Shown in pieces: positions 1 to 6,558 of a DNA stretch of 8,838 nucleotides (positions are counted from its first letter, which is position 1; each line of letters starts with the position of its first letter). Made by a program: the position numbers and the translations under genes. The stretch is from the NCBI GenBank assembly GCA_937873105.1, contig CALMWD010000218.1:1-8838 (forward strand). Direction: 5' to 3'. The DNA comes from an uncultured Rhodanobacteraceae bacterium. GTDB taxonomy: Bacteria; Pseudomonadota; Gammaproteobacteria; Xanthomonadales; Ahniellaceae. The notes under the pieces were generated by a model. That model saw only the letters and a program-made list of their open reading frames with translations, was not told the origin of the DNA and made no database searches.

Positions 1-1505
1 AGGAGTCGGCGCGCGACGCCCAGGTGCGGCGTGGCGGCAGCGATGCCGCGAAAGCCTCGGCCGACCTGCAGCGCGTGCGTTCGGCGGCGTCCGAACTCGC
101 GCTCGAACTCGATTCCGCGCTGACGCGCATGACTGCGCTCGAAGCCGAATTGCAGCGCAAGGACGCGCAGATCAAGGCGGAGCTGGAGAAATTCGACGCC
201 GAACGCAAGCAGATGCAGTCGGCGGTAGCGGCGTCGCGGGAAGACCGCGAGCTGCTGTTGCTGCTCGAGCAGCAACTCGCCTCGAAGCAGCGCGAAGTCG
301 TGCGCCAGCGCGCCCAGATCAGTGCCCTCGAACAGCGCGTGATCGGTGGCGGCAGCAGCGGCCAGGTGCTGGCCGGCGGCGGTCCGCTGGTCGAGATCCT
401 CGAACCCGCACTGACCGTGACCCGCGGCCGCACCGCGGCCCTGGCGCCGAAGGGCGACCAGACGGAAGTGGTGGGCAAGGTCATCGCGCGCGGCGGTTTG
501 CAGACCGTGCAGATCAACGGCACGACGGTGGCGGTCGGGGCCGACGGCCTGTTCCGCGTCAGGATGCCGGTGGACGCCGACGGTACCCAGGTGTCGGTCA
601 CCGCCGTCGACCGCAGCGGTTCGCGCAGCGGGCTCGAGTTCCTGTTGCTGCCCTCGAACGCCGTCGCTTCGAACGCCGGCGCGACGCCGCGTGTGGTGCC
701 GGGCGGCGTGAAGCTGGGCCGCTACCATGCGGTCGTCATCGGCAACGACCGCTATGCCGACTATCCGGCGCTGACCAGCGCCGCGAACGATGCCGACAAG
801 GTCGCCGACGTCCTGTCGCGTCGCTACGGCTTCACGACCACGCTGCTCAAGAACGCCAATCGCTTCGAGATCCTGTCCGCGCTCAACGCCAAGCGTGAGG
901 CTTTGGGCCCGGACGACAACCTGGTCGTGTACTTCGCCGGCCATGGCGAAATCGACGCGAGCACCCAGCAGGGCTACTGGATCCCCGCCGACGGGCGCCA
1001 GGATGCGCCGGCCTCGTGGCTGTCGAACCGCGCCATCAGCGACATCCTGAACACGATGAACGCGAAGCACGTGCTGGTCGTCGCGGACTCCTGCTATTCC
1101 GGCGCGATGACGCGTGCGGCGGTACCGACCTTCAGCAGCGCCATGCCGGACAAGGCCTGGGCGCAATGGGTCAAGGCGATGAGCCAGAGCCGGTCGCGCA
1201 CGGCGCTGACCTCGGGCGGCCTGGCGCCGGTGCCGGATACCGGTCGCGGCAACAATTCGCACTTCGCGCTGGCGCTGATCGCGGCGCTCGAGGACAACGC
1301 GCAACTGATGGAAGGCCAGCGCCTGTTCCGCGAGATCTCCACGTCCATGGCGATGGCGGCGGCGGAGTCGTCCCTGGTGCAGGTGCCCGAGTACGCGCCG
1401 ATCCAGTTCGCCGGACACGAGGCCGGCGAATTCTTCTTCCAGCCCAAGACGACTGCGGTCGCACTGGCGACGGCGCCCGGCGAACACGTCCGCAGCGCGC
1501 CCTGA
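1..1505 (+). CDS. Caspase-family (peptidase C14) protein with N-terminal coiled coil, 5' partial
   Basis: The frame is open from base 3 to the TGA at 1503-1505. The residues before the GTG at 24 (ESARDAQ) read as the same coiled coil, so that GTG is probably not the start and the true N-terminus lies left of the window. Visible order: a charged Ala/Glu/Arg/Gln-rich coiled coil (to about base 345), a Gly/Ser linker, a beta-rich segment at about 387-653 resembling the Ig-like or glucodextranase-B-like domains found in such proteins, then a caspase fold from about 714. The catalytic dyad is visible: His in FAGHGE (codon 942-944) and Cys in DSCYSG (1092-1094). The later stretch SRTALTSGG followed by NSHFALALIAALE is typical of bacterial C14 proteins. 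It should be an active cysteine endopeptidase; target and cell location are unknown because any signal or anchor is missing. A DSC-Cys-loop of this kind often goes with Arg/Lys rather than Asp specificity, which is inference. Catalytic assignment is firm, biological role open. Confidence 0.9.
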   Translation, partial: ESARDAQVRRGGSDAAKASADLQRVRSAASELALELDSALTRMTALEAELQRKDAQIKAELEKFDAERKQMQSAVAASREDRELLLLLEQQLASKQREVVRQRAQISALEQRVIGGGSSGQVLAGGGPLVEILEPALTVTRGRTAALAPKGDQTEVVGKVIARGGLQTVQINGTTVAVGADGLFRVRMPVDADGTQVSVTAVDRSGSRSGLEFLLLPSNAVASNAGATPRVVPGGVKLGRYHAVVIGNDRYADYPALTSAANDADKVADVLSRRYGFTTTLLKNANRFEILSALNAKREALGPDDNLVVYFAGHGEIDASTQQGYWIPADGRQDAPASWLSNRAISDILNTMNAKHVLVVADSCYSGAMTRAAVPTFSSAMPDKAWAQWVKAMSQSRSRTALTSGGLAPVPDTGRGNNSHFALALIAALEDNAQLMEGQRLFREISTSMAMAAAESSLVQVPEYAPIQFAGHEAGEFFFQPKTTAVALATAPGEHVRSAP

Positions 1506-1534
1506 TTGGCAGTCCGGGGCCGGCGCGGGACAAT
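1506..1534 (+). promoter_or_regulatory. Possible sigma70-type promoter for the esterase-algZR-hemC operon
   Basis: TTGGCA at 1506-1511 matches the -35 consensus in five of six bases. After a 17-base spacer, GACAAT at 1529-1534 matches the -10 consensus in four of six. The pair starts directly after the caspase stop codon and would place transcription start near 1541, giving a leader of about 20 bases. The four downstream genes have little or no spacing, so a promoter here makes sense. It is a by-eye call in GC-rich DNA and could be chance. Confidence 0.4.
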
Positions 1535-1557
1535 GCCGGCCCCGATACCAAGGACTG
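1510..1557 (+). promoter_or_regulatory. Two-part inverted repeat covering the esterase ribosome binding site
   Basis: GGGGCCGGC at 1516-1524 is the exact reverse complement of GCCGGCCCC at 1535-1543, with a 10-base loop. Just outside, CAGTCC at 1510-1515 pairs with GGACTG at 1552-1557, leaving an 8-base bulge on the 3' side. The likely ribosome binding site AAGGA (1550-1554, 6 bases before the ATG at 1561) lies partly in this outer stem. No T-run follows, so it is not a standard intrinsic terminator. In RNA reading through from the caspase gene it could hide the binding site. As DNA it flanks the putative -10 and could be an operator. Both roles are inferred. Confidence 0.5.
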
Positions 1558-1560
1558 CGC

Positions 1561-2235
1561 ATGGCATTGCTCGACACCGTCGAAACCGAGACCGGTCCCG
1601 ATCCGCGCTTCAGCATCGTCTGGTTGCACGGCCTCGGCGCCGACGGCCACGACTTCGAACCGGTGGTGCCGCAACTGGTGCGGCCGGACTGGCCGGCCCT
1701 GCGCTTCGTCTTCCCGCACGCGCCGGTGCGTCCGGTCTCGGTGAATGGCGGCATGCGCATGCGCGCCTGGTACGACATTTCCGGCACCGAAATCGCCAAC
1801 AAGCAGGACGAGCCGGGCATCCGCGAGTCGATGGGGCAGGTCGAGGCGCTGCTGGCGCGCGAGACCGAGCGCGGCATTCCGCCGGAGCGCCAGTTCCTGG
1901 CCGGCTTCTCGCAAGGCGGGGCGATCACCCTGTCGCTGCTGGTGCGCCGGCGCGAACCGCTGGCCGGCGCGATCGCCCTGTCGACCTACCTGCCGTTGGC
2001 CGACCACGCCGAGCGCGAGTTCGCCGCCGAGGCCACTCGCGTCCCGCTGTTCCTGGCGCATGGCAGCCTCGATCCGGTGGTGCCGCAAGGGCTCGGCCTG
2101 ATGTCGCGCGAATGGCTGGCGCGCCATGGCTTCCAGGTCGACTGGCACAGCTATCCGATGCCGCACAGCGTGTCGATGGACGAGATCCGCCATCTCGCCC
2201 AGTGGATCGAACAACGCCTGCGCGCCGCCGCATGA
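1561..2235 (+). CDS. Alpha/beta-hydrolase carboxylesterase (phospholipase/carboxylesterase family)
   Basis: This 224-residue protein has the length and motifs of the small bacterial carboxylesterase/lysophospholipase family (Abhydrolase_2), which hydrolyses short-chain or acyl esters. HGLGADGHDF at residues 23-32 supplies the oxyanion-hole strand. The nucleophile elbow GFSQGGA places Ser117, Asp171 lies in LDPVVP, and His202 lies in MPHSV, completing a Ser-Asp-His triad. No signal peptide or membrane segment is visible, so it should be cytoplasmic. The ATG at 1561 is preceded by AAGGA at 6 bases. The stop overlaps the kinase start as ATGA, so it is the first gene of the esterase-kinase-regulator-hemC unit. 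Its natural substrate, and why it sits with a sensor pair, cannot be read from sequence. Confidence 0.92.
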   Translation: MALLDTVETETGPDPRFSIVWLHGLGADGHDFEPVVPQLVRPDWPALRFVFPHAPVRPVSVNGGMRMRAWYDISGTEIANKQDEPGIRESMGQVEALLARETERGIPPERQFLAGFSQGGAITLSLLVRRREPLAGAIALSTYLPLADHAEREFAAEATRVPLFLAHGSLDPVVPQGLGLMSREWLARHGFQVDWHSYPMPHSVSMDEIRHLAQWIEQRLRAAA

Positions 2236-3290
2236 GCGCTTCCGGCGCCCGCATCGCGTCGCGCGGCTGGATGCCGGATTTCTGCAGCCTGCCCATCCTC
2301 GGCAGCGTGGTCGTGACGGTGGAGCTGATCGTGCTCATCGTGCTGATCGCGCCCGGGCAGGGCGGCTGGCCGACCCTGCGCGACCTGTTCGCGGCCAGTT
2401 TCCTGGCACAGTGGATCGCGCTGATCAGCGCCGCCGTGCTGTGCAAGACCGGTCCCTGGCTCGGGCGCCGTCCGGTGCTGTTCGGCGCCACGCTCGCGAC
2501 CCTGGTCCCGGCCGTCGTCGCGGTGGCCTGCAGCGCGATCGCGCAGTCGCTGGATCGCTCGCTGGCGCTGGGCTGGATCCCGCGCGCGGAGGCGCCCACC
2601 TTCCTGTTGTCGAACGCGGTGCTGGCCGCCGTCGTCGGCCTGATCCTGATGCGCTACATCTTCGTGCTGCAGCAGTGGCAGCGTGGCGTCGAGGCCCAGG
2701 CGGCGGCGCGCATCGAGACCCTGCAGGCGCGCATCCGCCCGCATTTCCTGTTCAACAGCCTCAATGCCATCGCCAGCCTGATCCGCATCGACGCCGACAA
2801 GGCCGAGGCCGCGGTCGAGGACCTGGCCGGCGTGTTCCGCGCCACCCTGCGCGACGAGCGCGCCGACCACACGCTGGCCGACGAGCTCGAACTGATCGAT
2901 CGCTACCTCGCCATCGAAGCGCTGCGCCTCGGCGAGCGCCTGAAGGTCGCGCGCGCCGTCGAGCCGACCCTGCATGCGGCGCGGATTCCGGCACTGAGCG
3001 TGCAGCCCCTGGTCGAGAACGCCTTCCACCATGGCGTGCAGGCCTTGCCGCAGGGCGGGGTGATCGCCATCAGCGCCCATCGTGACGGAGGCGACCTGTG
3101 CGTGACCGTGCGCAATCCCAAGCCCGTCCAGCCCGTGCCGCGCCTCGGCGGCAACCACATCGCGCTCGGCAACATCCGCGAGCGCCTGCGCATGCGCTAC
3201 GGCGAGCGCGCGGCGCTTTCGGTCGACGCGGGCGCCGATTACCATGCCGTGACCTTGCGGGTGCCGCTGCAGGAGGGCGAAGCGCGATGA
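2232..3290 (+). CDS. algZ: AlgZ/LytS-type membrane sensor histidine kinase
   Basis: A 352-residue sensor kinase of the His_kinase (LytS/YehU/AlgZ) class that phosphorylates the LytTR regulator encoded next. The N-terminal third has about four hydrophobic spans (residues 20-40, 52-71, 82-104, 123-146) with short connections and no large periplasmic domain. A short coiled linker leads to the phospho-acceptor His171 in RPHFLFNSLN. The ATPase part shows the N-box VENAFHHG (Asn263) and a C-terminal GGNHIALGNIRERL box. The usual DxGxG motif is not obvious; NPKPV stands near its place. The frame is open back to 1506, but that part runs across the esterase gene. The ATG at 2232 overlaps the esterase stop (ATGA) and begins just before the first membrane span. 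No clear ribosome binding site is present, so translational coupling is likely. The algZ name rests on architecture and on the algR-hemC neighbourhood. Confidence 0.9.
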   Translation: MSASGARIASRGWMPDFCSLPILGSVVVTVELIVLIVLIAPGQGGWPTLRDLFAASFLAQWIALISAAVLCKTGPWLGRRPVLFGATLATLVPAVVAVACSAIAQSLDRSLALGWIPRAEAPTFLLSNAVLAAVVGLILMRYIFVLQQWQRGVEAQAAARIETLQARIRPHFLFNSLNAIASLIRIDADKAEAAVEDLAGVFRATLRDERADHTLADELELIDRYLAIEALRLGERLKVARAVEPTLHAARIPALSVQPLVENAFHHGVQALPQGGVIAISAHRDGGDLCVTVRNPKPVQPVPRLGGNHIALGNIRERLRMRYGERAALSVDAGADYHAVTLRVPLQEGEAR

Positions 3291-4024
3291 GAATCCTGAT
3301 CGTGGACGACGAGCCGCTGGCGCGCGCGCGCCTGCGCACCCTCGTCGCCGAGCTGGGCATGGCCGGGGTCGAAGTCGTGGGCGAGGCCGTCGACGGCGTC
3401 GACGCCATCCTCGCCCACGAGAGCGCGCCGGTCGACGTCATCCTGCTCGACATCGCGATGCCGCGCATGGACGGACTGGAAGCCGCGCGCCACCTGGCCG
3501 CGCTGGAGAACCCGCCGGCCGTCGTGTTCTGCACCGCCTTCGACGAACATGCGCTCGCCGCCTTCGAGGCGCACGCGGTCGACTATCTGGTCAAGCCGGT
3601 CGCGCGCGAGCGTCTGCGCATCGCCCTGGAACGGGCGCGCAAGTTCACCGTGGACCAGGTCCGCCGCATCGGCGACGAGGTGAAGACGCAAAGCCGCAGC
3701 CACATCTGCGCGCGCATCCGCGGCAGCCTGCGCCTGGTGCCGGTCGGCGAGATCGCCTACTTCCTTGCGGAAGACAAGTACGTGGTCGTGCACCACGATG
3801 CGGGCGAAGTCCTGATCGAGGAATCGCTGAAGACGCTGGAAGAAGAGTTCCGCGGCCGCTTCGTCCGCATCCACCGCAACTGCCTGGTCGCGGTCGATCG
3901 CATCACCGCGCTCGAACGCACCAGCGACGGCGGCACCCACGCCCTGGTGCGCGGCGCCGCGTTGCCGCTGGAAGTGAGCCGGCGCTGCCTGCCGGCGGTA
4001 CGCGAACTGATCAAGCATCTCTGA
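3287..4024 (+). CDS. algR: AlgR-type response regulator with LytTR DNA-binding domain
   Basis: A 245-residue two-domain regulator. The receiver (about 1-118) has the acidic pair Asp7/Asp8, phospho-acceptor Asp55 in [12 protein letters not shown], Thr83 and Lys103 in YLVKP. The LytTR domain (about 138-243) includes [20 protein letters not shown] and [10 protein letters not shown], typical of the ten-stranded DNA-binding fold that contacts direct repeats. The ATG overlaps the kinase stop as ATGA, and AGGAGG at 3271-3276 is a good ribosome binding site 10 bases upstream. It is the evident partner of the preceding kinase. In Pseudomonas the homologous pair AlgZ-AlgR controls alginate, type IV pili and other surface traits; the regulon here is unknown. 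Family identification is secure, and the gene symbol follows domain content and linkage to hemC. Confidence 0.93.
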   Translation: MRILIVDDEPLARARLRTLVAELGMAGVEVVGEAVDGVDAILAHESAPVDVILLDIAMPRMDGLEAARHLAALENPPAVVFCTAFDEHALAAFEAHAVDYLVKPVARERLRIALERARKFTVDQVRRIGDEVKTQSRSHICARIRGSLRLVPVGEIAYFLAEDKYVVVHHDAGEVLIEESLKTLEEEFRGRFVRIHRNCLVAVDRITALERTSDGGTHALVRGAALPLEVSRRCLPAVRELIKHL

Positions 4025-4034
4025 GGAATCCCGC

Positions 4035-4955
4035 ATGACCCGAACCCTGCGCATCGCCACGCGCAAGAGCCCGCTCGCGCTCTGGCAGACCGAGCATGTC
4101 GCGGCGCGATTGCGCGAAGCGCATCCCGGCCTCGCCATCGAGCTGGTGCCGCTGTCCACACGCGGCGACGTCATCCTCGACCGCTCGCTGGCGACGCTCG
4201 GCGGCAAGGGGCTGTTCCTGAAGGAGCTTGAGGAGGCGATGCAGGACGGTCGCGCCGATCTGGCGGTGCACTCGCTCAAGGACGTGCCGATGCAGCTCGA
4301 CCCGGGCTTCGCGCTCGCGGCCATCCTCCAGCGGGCCAATCCGTTCGACGCCTTCGTGTCCAATCGCCATGCCGAGTTCGACGCCTTGCCCCGGGGCGCC
4401 GTCGTCGGCACGTCGTCGCTGCGCCGCCAGGCGCAGATCCGGGCCTTGCGACCCGACCTGCAGTTGCGCGACCTGCGCGGCAACGTCAACACGCGCCTGG
4501 CCAAGCTCGACGCCGGCGAGTTCGACGCCATCGTGCTGGCCTGCGCCGGACTGGAGCGACTCGGCTTCGATGCGCGCATCCGCGCGTCGCTGGCGCCGCC
4601 GCAATTCCTGCCGGCGGTGGCGCAGGGCGCGATCGCCGTCGAAACCCGCGACGGCGATGCCGAAGTCGCGGCGCTGTGCGCGGTCCTGCACGATCGCGAC
4701 ACCGGCCTGCGCGTGCGCGCCGAACGCGCCATGAACCTGGCGTTGCACGGCTCCTGCCAGGTGCCGATCGCCGGCTACGCCACGCTCGACGGCGACGCCC
4801 TGCATTTGCGCGCCCTGGTCGGCGACGCCGCGAGCGGCGAGATCCTGCGCGCCGAATCGCACGGCCCGGCCGCCGATCCGGAAACGCTCGGCCAGTCCGT
4901 CGCCGCCCAGTTGCGCGCCCTCGGTGCGGACCGCCTGCTGAATCCGGGGCACTGA
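4035..4955 (+). CDS. hemC: Porphobilinogen deaminase (hydroxymethylbilane synthase)
   Basis: This 306-residue cytoplasmic enzyme joins four porphobilinogens into hydroxymethylbilane, the linear precursor of uroporphyrinogen III in heme, siroheme and related pathways. The N-terminal strand [12 protein letters not shown] is diagnostic. [10 protein letters not shown] carries catalytic Asp83, TSSLRRQAQ (126-134) supplies substrate-binding arginines, and Cys241 in [10 protein letters not shown] is the attachment site of the dipyrromethane cofactor. Length is normal and all key residues are present. The ATG lies 10 bases after the algR stop, with GAGGAA overlapping that stop at good spacing. hemD does not follow: a terminator stands directly downstream, unlike the hemC-hemD order of Pseudomonas and Escherichia coli. 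Confidence 0.98.
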   Translation: MTRTLRIATRKSPLALWQTEHVAARLREAHPGLAIELVPLSTRGDVILDRSLATLGGKGLFLKELEEAMQDGRADLAVHSLKDVPMQLDPGFALAAILQRANPFDAFVSNRHAEFDALPRGAVVGTSSLRRQAQIRALRPDLQLRDLRGNVNTRLAKLDAGEFDAIVLACAGLERLGFDARIRASLAPPQFLPAVAQGAIAVETRDGDAEVAALCAVLHDRDTGLRVRAERAMNLALHGSCQVPIAGYATLDGDALHLRALVGDAASGEILRAESHGPAADPETLGQSVAAQLRALGADRLLNPGH

Positions 4956-4964
4956 GCGCGCAAA

Positions 4965-4992
4965 GAAAAAGCGGGCCGAAGCCCGCTTTTTC
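4965..4992. terminator. Bidirectional intrinsic terminator between convergent genes
   Basis: GAAAAAGCGGGC (4965-4976) and GCCCGCTTTTTC (4981-4992) form a perfect 12-base-pair stem with a CGAA loop. The GC core is bounded by A5 on one side and T5 on the other, so either transcript yields a hairpin followed by a U-run. It lies 9 bases after the hemC stop and 21 bases from the stop of the convergent DUF481 gene, so it can end both. Confidence 0.93.
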
Positions 4993-5013
4993 ACTGGTAC
5001 CGGATCGGATCGA

Positions 5014-5751
5014 TCAGAAGCCGTAGACCAGGTTGACCGTGGTCAGGGTGTCGGTCTTCTTGACCGGCGCGATCACGTCGGTGTTGTGGCGGACCTGGAT
5101 GCCGGCCTTGATCGCGAACTTCTCGCTCATCGCCACCTGCACGCCGAAGTCGTTCTGCGCGAAGGTGTTGTCCTGGCCGCCTTCGATCAGCAGGGTGTCG
5201 AACAGCGAGGTGTTGTCGGTGAGCTTGTGCTTGAAGTCCATGAAGCCGCGGCCGACGAAGTCGCCTTCGCTGTCGACCGAGACGAACTGGCCCGGCGCCG
5301 GGGTGGCGACGAAGACGTCGACCGGCTGGTAGCGGCGATAACCCGGACCGCCTTCGAACGAGAGCTGGGTGGCGTCGTTGTCGATGGCCTTGTAGCCGAA
5401 GCCGACGGCGACCGTGGCCTGGTATTCGTACGGGGCGAAGTCGTCGTTTTCGTAGCGGCCCGAACCAAACATGTAGGCGCGCTCGCTGAATTTGTACCCG
5501 GCCTTGCCGCCGATTTCGTAGCGGTTCGCGGTCTGCAGGTCGTCGCTCTCGGCGCGCAGCGCCAGGCCGTAGACGTTGTACAGCCACTGGTCTTCCTCGA
5601 ACTTGAAGTCGAGCTTGCCGTTGACCGTCAGGTTGTCGGCATTGCCGTTCGACAGCACCAGGCCGAATTCGCCCTGGCCGGTCCAGCCCTGCGCCTGCGC
5701 GCCCAGCGACAGCGCCGACAGCAGCGCGGCGCCTAGGATCTTCTTGTTCAT
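5014..5751 (-). CDS. DUF481-family outer-membrane beta-barrel protein
   Basis: A 245-residue exported protein. The start is the ATG at 5751: it has a strong GAGGAG ribosome binding site (5759-5764, 7 bases upstream) and begins a classic signal peptide, MNKKILGAALLSALSLGAQA, with cleavage expected after AQA (residue 20). A longer in-frame reading from 5838 would bury that signal. The mature part is a run of amphipathic strands rich in Tyr, Phe, Gly, Asp and Asn and ends LVYGF, the terminal-aromatic signature of outer-membrane barrels. GWTGQGEFGLVLSNGNADN resembles the opening of DUF481 proteins such as YdiY. Its function is not established; YdiY is sometimes called salt-stress-induced, and nothing here shows a substrate. 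It appears to be a single-gene unit with its own upstream control region. Confidence 0.88.
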   Translation of the reverse strand: MNKKILGAALLSALSLGAQAQGWTGQGEFGLVLSNGNADNLTVNGKLDFKFEEDQWLYNVYGLALRAESDDLQTANRYEIGGKAGYKFSERAYMFGSGRYENDDFAPYEYQATVAVGFGYKAIDNDATQLSFEGGPGYRRYQPVDVFVATPAPGQFVSVDSEGDFVGRGFMDFKHKLTDNTSLFDTLLIEGGQDNTFAQNDFGVQVAMSEKFAIKAGIQVRHNTDVIAPVKKTDTLTTVNLVYGF

Positions 5752-5842
5752 GATGGTTCTCCTCGATGGTTGAGCGCCCATGGGGCAGGGCACGGAAAAA
5801 TCCGCGGCCATCCTAGTCGCGGGCCATGAACCGGCCATGAAG
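5752..5842 (-). promoter_or_regulatory. Control region of the DUF481 gene with tandem 11-base repeat
   Basis: Read on the minus strand, the gap contains TTCATGGCCGG (5841-5831) followed directly by TTCATGGCCCG (5830-5820), differing in one base. Eight bases after the second TTCATGG comes TAGGAT (5815-5810), a four-of-six match to a -10 box. No convincing -35 hexamer exists at the right distance; the repeats occupy that position. Two 7-base half-sites at 11-base spacing in place of a -35 is how OmpR/PhoB-family activators commonly bind. A further GGCCAT copy lies at 5806-5811 on the plus strand. Transcription would start near 5803, giving a leader of about 50 bases. Regulator identity is unknown. 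Confidence 0.45.
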
Positions 5843-6322
5843 TCAGCGCGATGCCGAACGTGCGAGTGCGCGTGCGATCAGCGCGGCGGCGAGCATCGCG
5901 AATGCGGTGAAGATCGGCATGCGCAGCCGCGCGAGCGGCAGGAAGAGCGCGAGCATGGACACCGCGAGCACGCAGCCTGCGGCGAGATCTCGCAGCAGTC
6001 GTGCGACGCGCACCGAGATGGCCGTGCTCGCGGCGAACGCCATCCGCAGCAGGGCGCCGAGCGCGGCGATCAACATCAGCGGACCGAGCCAGGGCGCATG
6101 CAGGACCGGCACCACGCCGAGCGCGACGCCGAGCAGCGCCAGCGCCGCGCCGATGGCGAAGACCGAGGCCGCGCGGTGGGCGCCGAAGGCCGCCAGCAGC
6201 AACGCGAGCGCCAGTGCCGTTGCAGCGTAGTGCTCGGGCAAGGGCAGGCGATGGAACGGGATCAGCCAGCCCAGCCAAACCATCAGGCCGAGCCCGAAGG
6301 CATGCAGCGTATCGCGGCGCAT
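5843..6322 (-). CDS. Unrecognised multi-pass membrane protein
   Basis: A 159-residue, very hydrophobic protein with about six predicted membrane spans (roughly residues 5-21, 32-47, 51-71, 78-96, 113-131, 136-154). The short connections carry arginines and the C-terminal tail is basic (RALARSASR), so it should sit in the inner membrane. Its start overlaps the stop of the preceding small gene as TGATG, and I see no ribosome binding site of its own, so re-initiation is the likely mode of translation. The frame is open further upstream, but only as an antiparallel-frame artefact over the transporter gene. I recognise no family and see no conserved polar motif that would suggest a catalytic or transport role. 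It could be an accessory of the transporter encoded upstream in the same direction, which is inference from position only. Confidence 0.75.
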   Translation of the reverse strand: MRRDTLHAFGLGLMVWLGWLIPFHRLPLPEHYAATALALALLLAAFGAHRAASVFAIGAALALLGVALGVVPVLHAPWLGPLMLIAALGALLRMAFAASTAISVRVARLLRDLAAGCVLAVSMLALFLPLARLRMPIFTAFAMLAAALIARALARSASR

Positions 6323-6537
6323 CAGCGCTTGCGGGTCAGCGCAAACACCGCGAGCCCCGCGCCGATGCCGATGGCGAGGCCGCCGATCCAGGGCGCGACC
6401 GGTTGTTTCGTCTCGACACTGGCCTTGAACTCGCCGATCTTGATGACGTCCTTGCGCTGGTCCGTCTCGATCTTGCCGAGCAGGATGGCGATGCCGAGGG
6501 CGATCAGGGCGAGGGCGGGCAGAAGCAGCAGGCGCAT
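6322..6537 (-). CDS. Small membrane protein with two spans, unrecognised
   Basis: A 71-residue protein: a hydrophobic span at residues 2-20, a charged loop at about 21-48 rich in Lys, Glu and Asp (GKIETDQRKDVIKIGEFKAS), a second span at about 49-66, and a basic end (LTRKR). The ATG at 6537 has GGGAG 7 bases upstream. The stop overlaps the next gene's ATG as TGATG, and the transporter stop lies 21 bases upstream, so all three are probably co-transcribed. It resembles the general type of short two-span membrane proteins common in Proteobacteria, but I cannot name a family with confidence. The first span lacks a signal-cleavage site, so a hairpin topology in the inner membrane is likely, with the basic tail and N-terminus in the cytoplasm and the charged loop in the periplasm. 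Confidence 0.78.
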   Translation of the reverse strand: MRLLLLPALALIALGIAILLGKIETDQRKDVIKIGEFKASVETKQPVAPWIGGLAIGIGAGLAVFALTRKR

Positions 6538-6558
6538 GGTCGGTCTCCCGGGAATGGG

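Noticed and set aside
1506..2231. A longer start for the histidine kinase, giving a 594-residue protein
   Set aside because: The extra part is out of frame across the esterase gene and is Arg/Ala/Gly-rich noise. The ATG at 2232 has the ATGA overlap and opens directly onto the first membrane span.
4341..4349. CCGTTCGAC, close to the AlgR site of Pseudomonas (also at 5645-5653)
   Set aside because: Both copies are inside coding sequence, encode ordinary Pro/Phe/Asp or antisense codons, and are expected by chance in this base composition.
3239..4994. Long open frames on the minus strand opposite algR and hemC
   Set aside because: They are antisense to genes whose catalytic and domain residues are intact, and their translations are low-complexity with no recognisable fold.
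5793..5804. CGGA-AAAA-TCCG short inverted repeat in the DUF481 leader
   Set aside because: A 4-bp stem is too weak to support a structural or terminator call.
5752..5838. An upstream start for the DUF481 protein at 5838
   Set aside because: It would place 29 extra residues before a clear signal peptide and ignore the strong ribosome binding site serving the ATG at 5751.
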